The notes below the pieces were generated by a model that searched no databases, was not told the origin of the DNA, and was given only the letters and a program-made list of their open reading frames with translations. Position numbers and translations under genes: made by a program. A DNA stretch of 64,000 nt from Streptomyces liangshanensis (GTDB lineage: Bacteria > Actinomycetota > Actinomycetes > Streptomycetales > Streptomycetaceae). The stretch covers positions 1,240,001-1,304,000 of the forward strand of contig NZ_CP050177.1 of assembly GCF_011694815.1 (NCBI RefSeq), given 5' to 3'. How positions within the stretch are numbered: the stretch's first letter is position 1; each line of letters opens with the position of its first letter. This document shows, piece after piece, positions 62,941 through 64,000 of this stretch.

Positions 62941-63879
62941 TCAGGCGGCGGAGTGCGGCGGGCCGCCGTGGAACTCGGCCATCTCGCGGAACGAGGCGGC
63001 GACGTCGAGCCGCTCGCCGGGCTCCGCCCCCTGGAGTTCGGCGTACGCGCGGTGCAGGTTCCCCACGAGCCGTTCCGGGTCGACGAGCCCGGCGTACGCT
63101 CCGGGATCCGCCGCCCTGGCGGTCTCCAGCGGAGACCTGCCCGCCGTCAGCCCGTCCCTCGCCAGACCATCGACCCAGCGCAGATACGCCTCGGTCTCGT
63201 CCAGCACCTCGGGGCCCGCCACCGGGCCGTGGCCGCAGACGACCACCTCCGGGTCGAGTGCGCGCAGCCGGTCGAGCGCCAGGAGCGAACCGGAGACCGA
63301 TCCCATCAGGACGTACGGGGTGACCCCCGACCACGCGATGTCACCGGTGAAGAGCACGCGCCGTTCCGGCACCCAGGCGATCACGTCGCCGGCGGTGTGG
63401 GCGGGGCCGACGCACATCAGGACCACGGTCAGTTCACCGCACCGGAGAGTGAGGCCGCCGCTGAACGTGACGTCCGGCAGGGTCAGCCGGAGATCGCCCC
63501 AGTCCACCTTCGGCCACAGGCCGCGCATCCCCAGTCCCGCCTCGGCCATGTCCGACCGGGTCACCTCGTGGGAGACGACCGTCGCCCGGGGCACGAACTC
63601 GGTGTTGCCGAACACGTGGTCGCCGTGGAAATGGGTGTTGACGACGATGTCGGGTCCGCCGGGCGCCACCCGCTCGGTCTGCCCGCGAAGATGACGGGCC
63701 CTGGCCTGGGTCGCCGCCGTGTCGATGAGCACAGCCCTGCCTCCCGAGGCGACGAGCCCCGCGTTGTTGAGGCACCACCCGCCCGGCAACTGCTCGTAGG
63801 CGTACACACCGTCGGCTATCTCACGCAGCGTCGGCCCGTCCGCCCGGTCCCGGCCGGCTCGCCCGTCCAGGACGGTCAC
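62941..63879 (-). CDS. Metallo-beta-lactamase-fold protein, ActIV-like cyclase/thioesterase
   Basis: The 312-residue protein has REIADGVYAYEQLPGGWCLN, the metal motif NTHFHGDHVFGN (His83, His85, Asp87, His88), CVGPAHTAGDVIAWVPERRV, LFTGDIAW and CGHGPVAG. The same fold is used by ActIV, the second-ring cyclase of the actinorhodin pathway, and the neighbouring ActIII-like gene makes that the best analogy. A hydrolase of another kind is possible. The GTG start overlaps the upstream stop. Confidence 0.82.
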   Translation of the reverse strand: MTVLDGRAGRDRADGPTLREIADGVYAYEQLPGGWCLNNAGLVASGGRAVLIDTAATQARARHLRGQTERVAPGGPDIVVNTHFHGDHVFGNTEFVPRATVVSHEVTRSDMAEAGLGMRGLWPKVDWGDLRLTLPDVTFSGGLTLRCGELTVVLMCVGPAHTAGDVIAWVPERRVLFTGDIAWSGVTPYVLMGSVSGSLLALDRLRALDPEVVVCGHGPVAGPEVLDETEAYLRWVDGLARDGLTAGRSPLETARAADPGAYAGLVDPERLVGNLHRAYAELQGAEPGERLDVAASFREMAEFHGGPPHSAA

Positions 63880-64000
63880 CGGACGGCTTCCGCGAAGCGC
63901 TGGAGGGTCTCGCCGGGGCTCGGACCGTCCAGCGCCCGGAAGATCCCCTGCCCGTCCGCGCCGAGCTTGTCGAGCCGTACATGGGCCAGTTCCACCCGCG
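63876..64000 (-). CDS. Partial CDS at the right edge (C-terminal 40 residues)
   Basis: The last 40 codons of a minus-strand gene are present, ending in ETLQRFAEAVR and a stop that overlaps the start of the next gene by GTGA. The frame has high GC third positions and tight coupling, so it is coding. The fragment is too short to identify a family. As part of the same operon it probably encodes another polyketide enzyme. Confidence 0.6.
   Translation of the reverse strand, partial: RVELAHVRLDKLGADGQGIFRALDGPSPGETLQRFAEAVR

Overview
The window is GC-rich DNA of about 72 percent or more with strong G/C third-position bias, frequent GTG starts, ATGA/GTGA gene overlaps and rare TTA codons. Gene content (short actinobacterial Psd and PssA, FemX-like ligase, F420-type oxidoreductases, a SARP regulator, a DrrABC-like resistance set) points to a Streptomyces or close relative. 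No rRNA, tRNA, CRISPR array, insertion sequence or prophage was seen.

Layout. (1) 1-3330: the 3' part of an ethylmalonyl-CoA pathway operon (end of a B12 mutase, then mcl, mch, mcd). (2) 3511-4999: psd and pssA for phosphatidylethanolamine synthesis, closed by a 19-bp perfect hairpin. (3) 5112-9242: an adenylation-domain protein carrying 20 tandem pentapeptides and a four-helix membrane tail, convergent with a GNAT/ATP-grasp fusion gene broken by a frameshift. (4) 9308-15692: a five-gene branched-chain-amino-acid-type ABC importer operon divergent from a PucR-type regulator that has two TTA codons. (5) 15735-32485: mostly single housekeeping or accessory genes: FemX-like ligase, glycerate kinase, Nudix, sirtuin-GrpB pair, ada/alkA-ogt DNA alkylation repair pair, macrodomain, CrtI-like oxidoreductase, Ddn-like protein, inositol phosphatase, gamma-glutamyltransferase-like protein, MEKHLA protein, FMN reductase, and a TetR/hydrolase divergent pair with clear inverted repeats between them. 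(6) 32602-40086: lipoate ligase, then a five-gene minus-strand operon for ring-opening catabolism of a pyrimidine or hydantoin-like compound (ureidopropionase-like, transaminase, dihydropyrimidinase, LLM oxidoreductase, NCS1 permease). (7) 40263-44818: a repeat-rich helical protein, a PPOX-family protein and a secreted gamma-glutamyltransferase.

(8) 44929 to the right end: one edge of a secondary-metabolite gene cluster. It has a UvrA-like (DrrC-type) resistance protein with a TTA codon, a second crotonyl-CoA carboxylase/reductase-type enzyme, an ABM-domain protein, deoxyaminosugar genes (2,3-dehydratase, N,N-dimethyltransferase, 4-ketoreductase, 3-aminotransferase), a glycosyltransferase, a DrrAB-type exporter, redox enzymes, a WYL regulator, a SnoaL-like protein, a small secreted protein, a SARP activator, an ActIII-like ketoreductase and an ActIV-like metallo-beta-lactamase-fold protein. 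The last two indicate an aromatic (type II) polyketide, whose minimal synthase is not in the window and probably lies beyond 64 kb. The expected product class is an aromatic polyketide bearing a dimethylamino-deoxyhexose; the exact compound cannot be read from this edge.

The cluster's carboxylase/reductase may draw on the same crotonyl-CoA pool that feeds the ethylmalonyl-CoA pathway at the left end. Functions are inferred from sequence motifs and context only; no database search was run.
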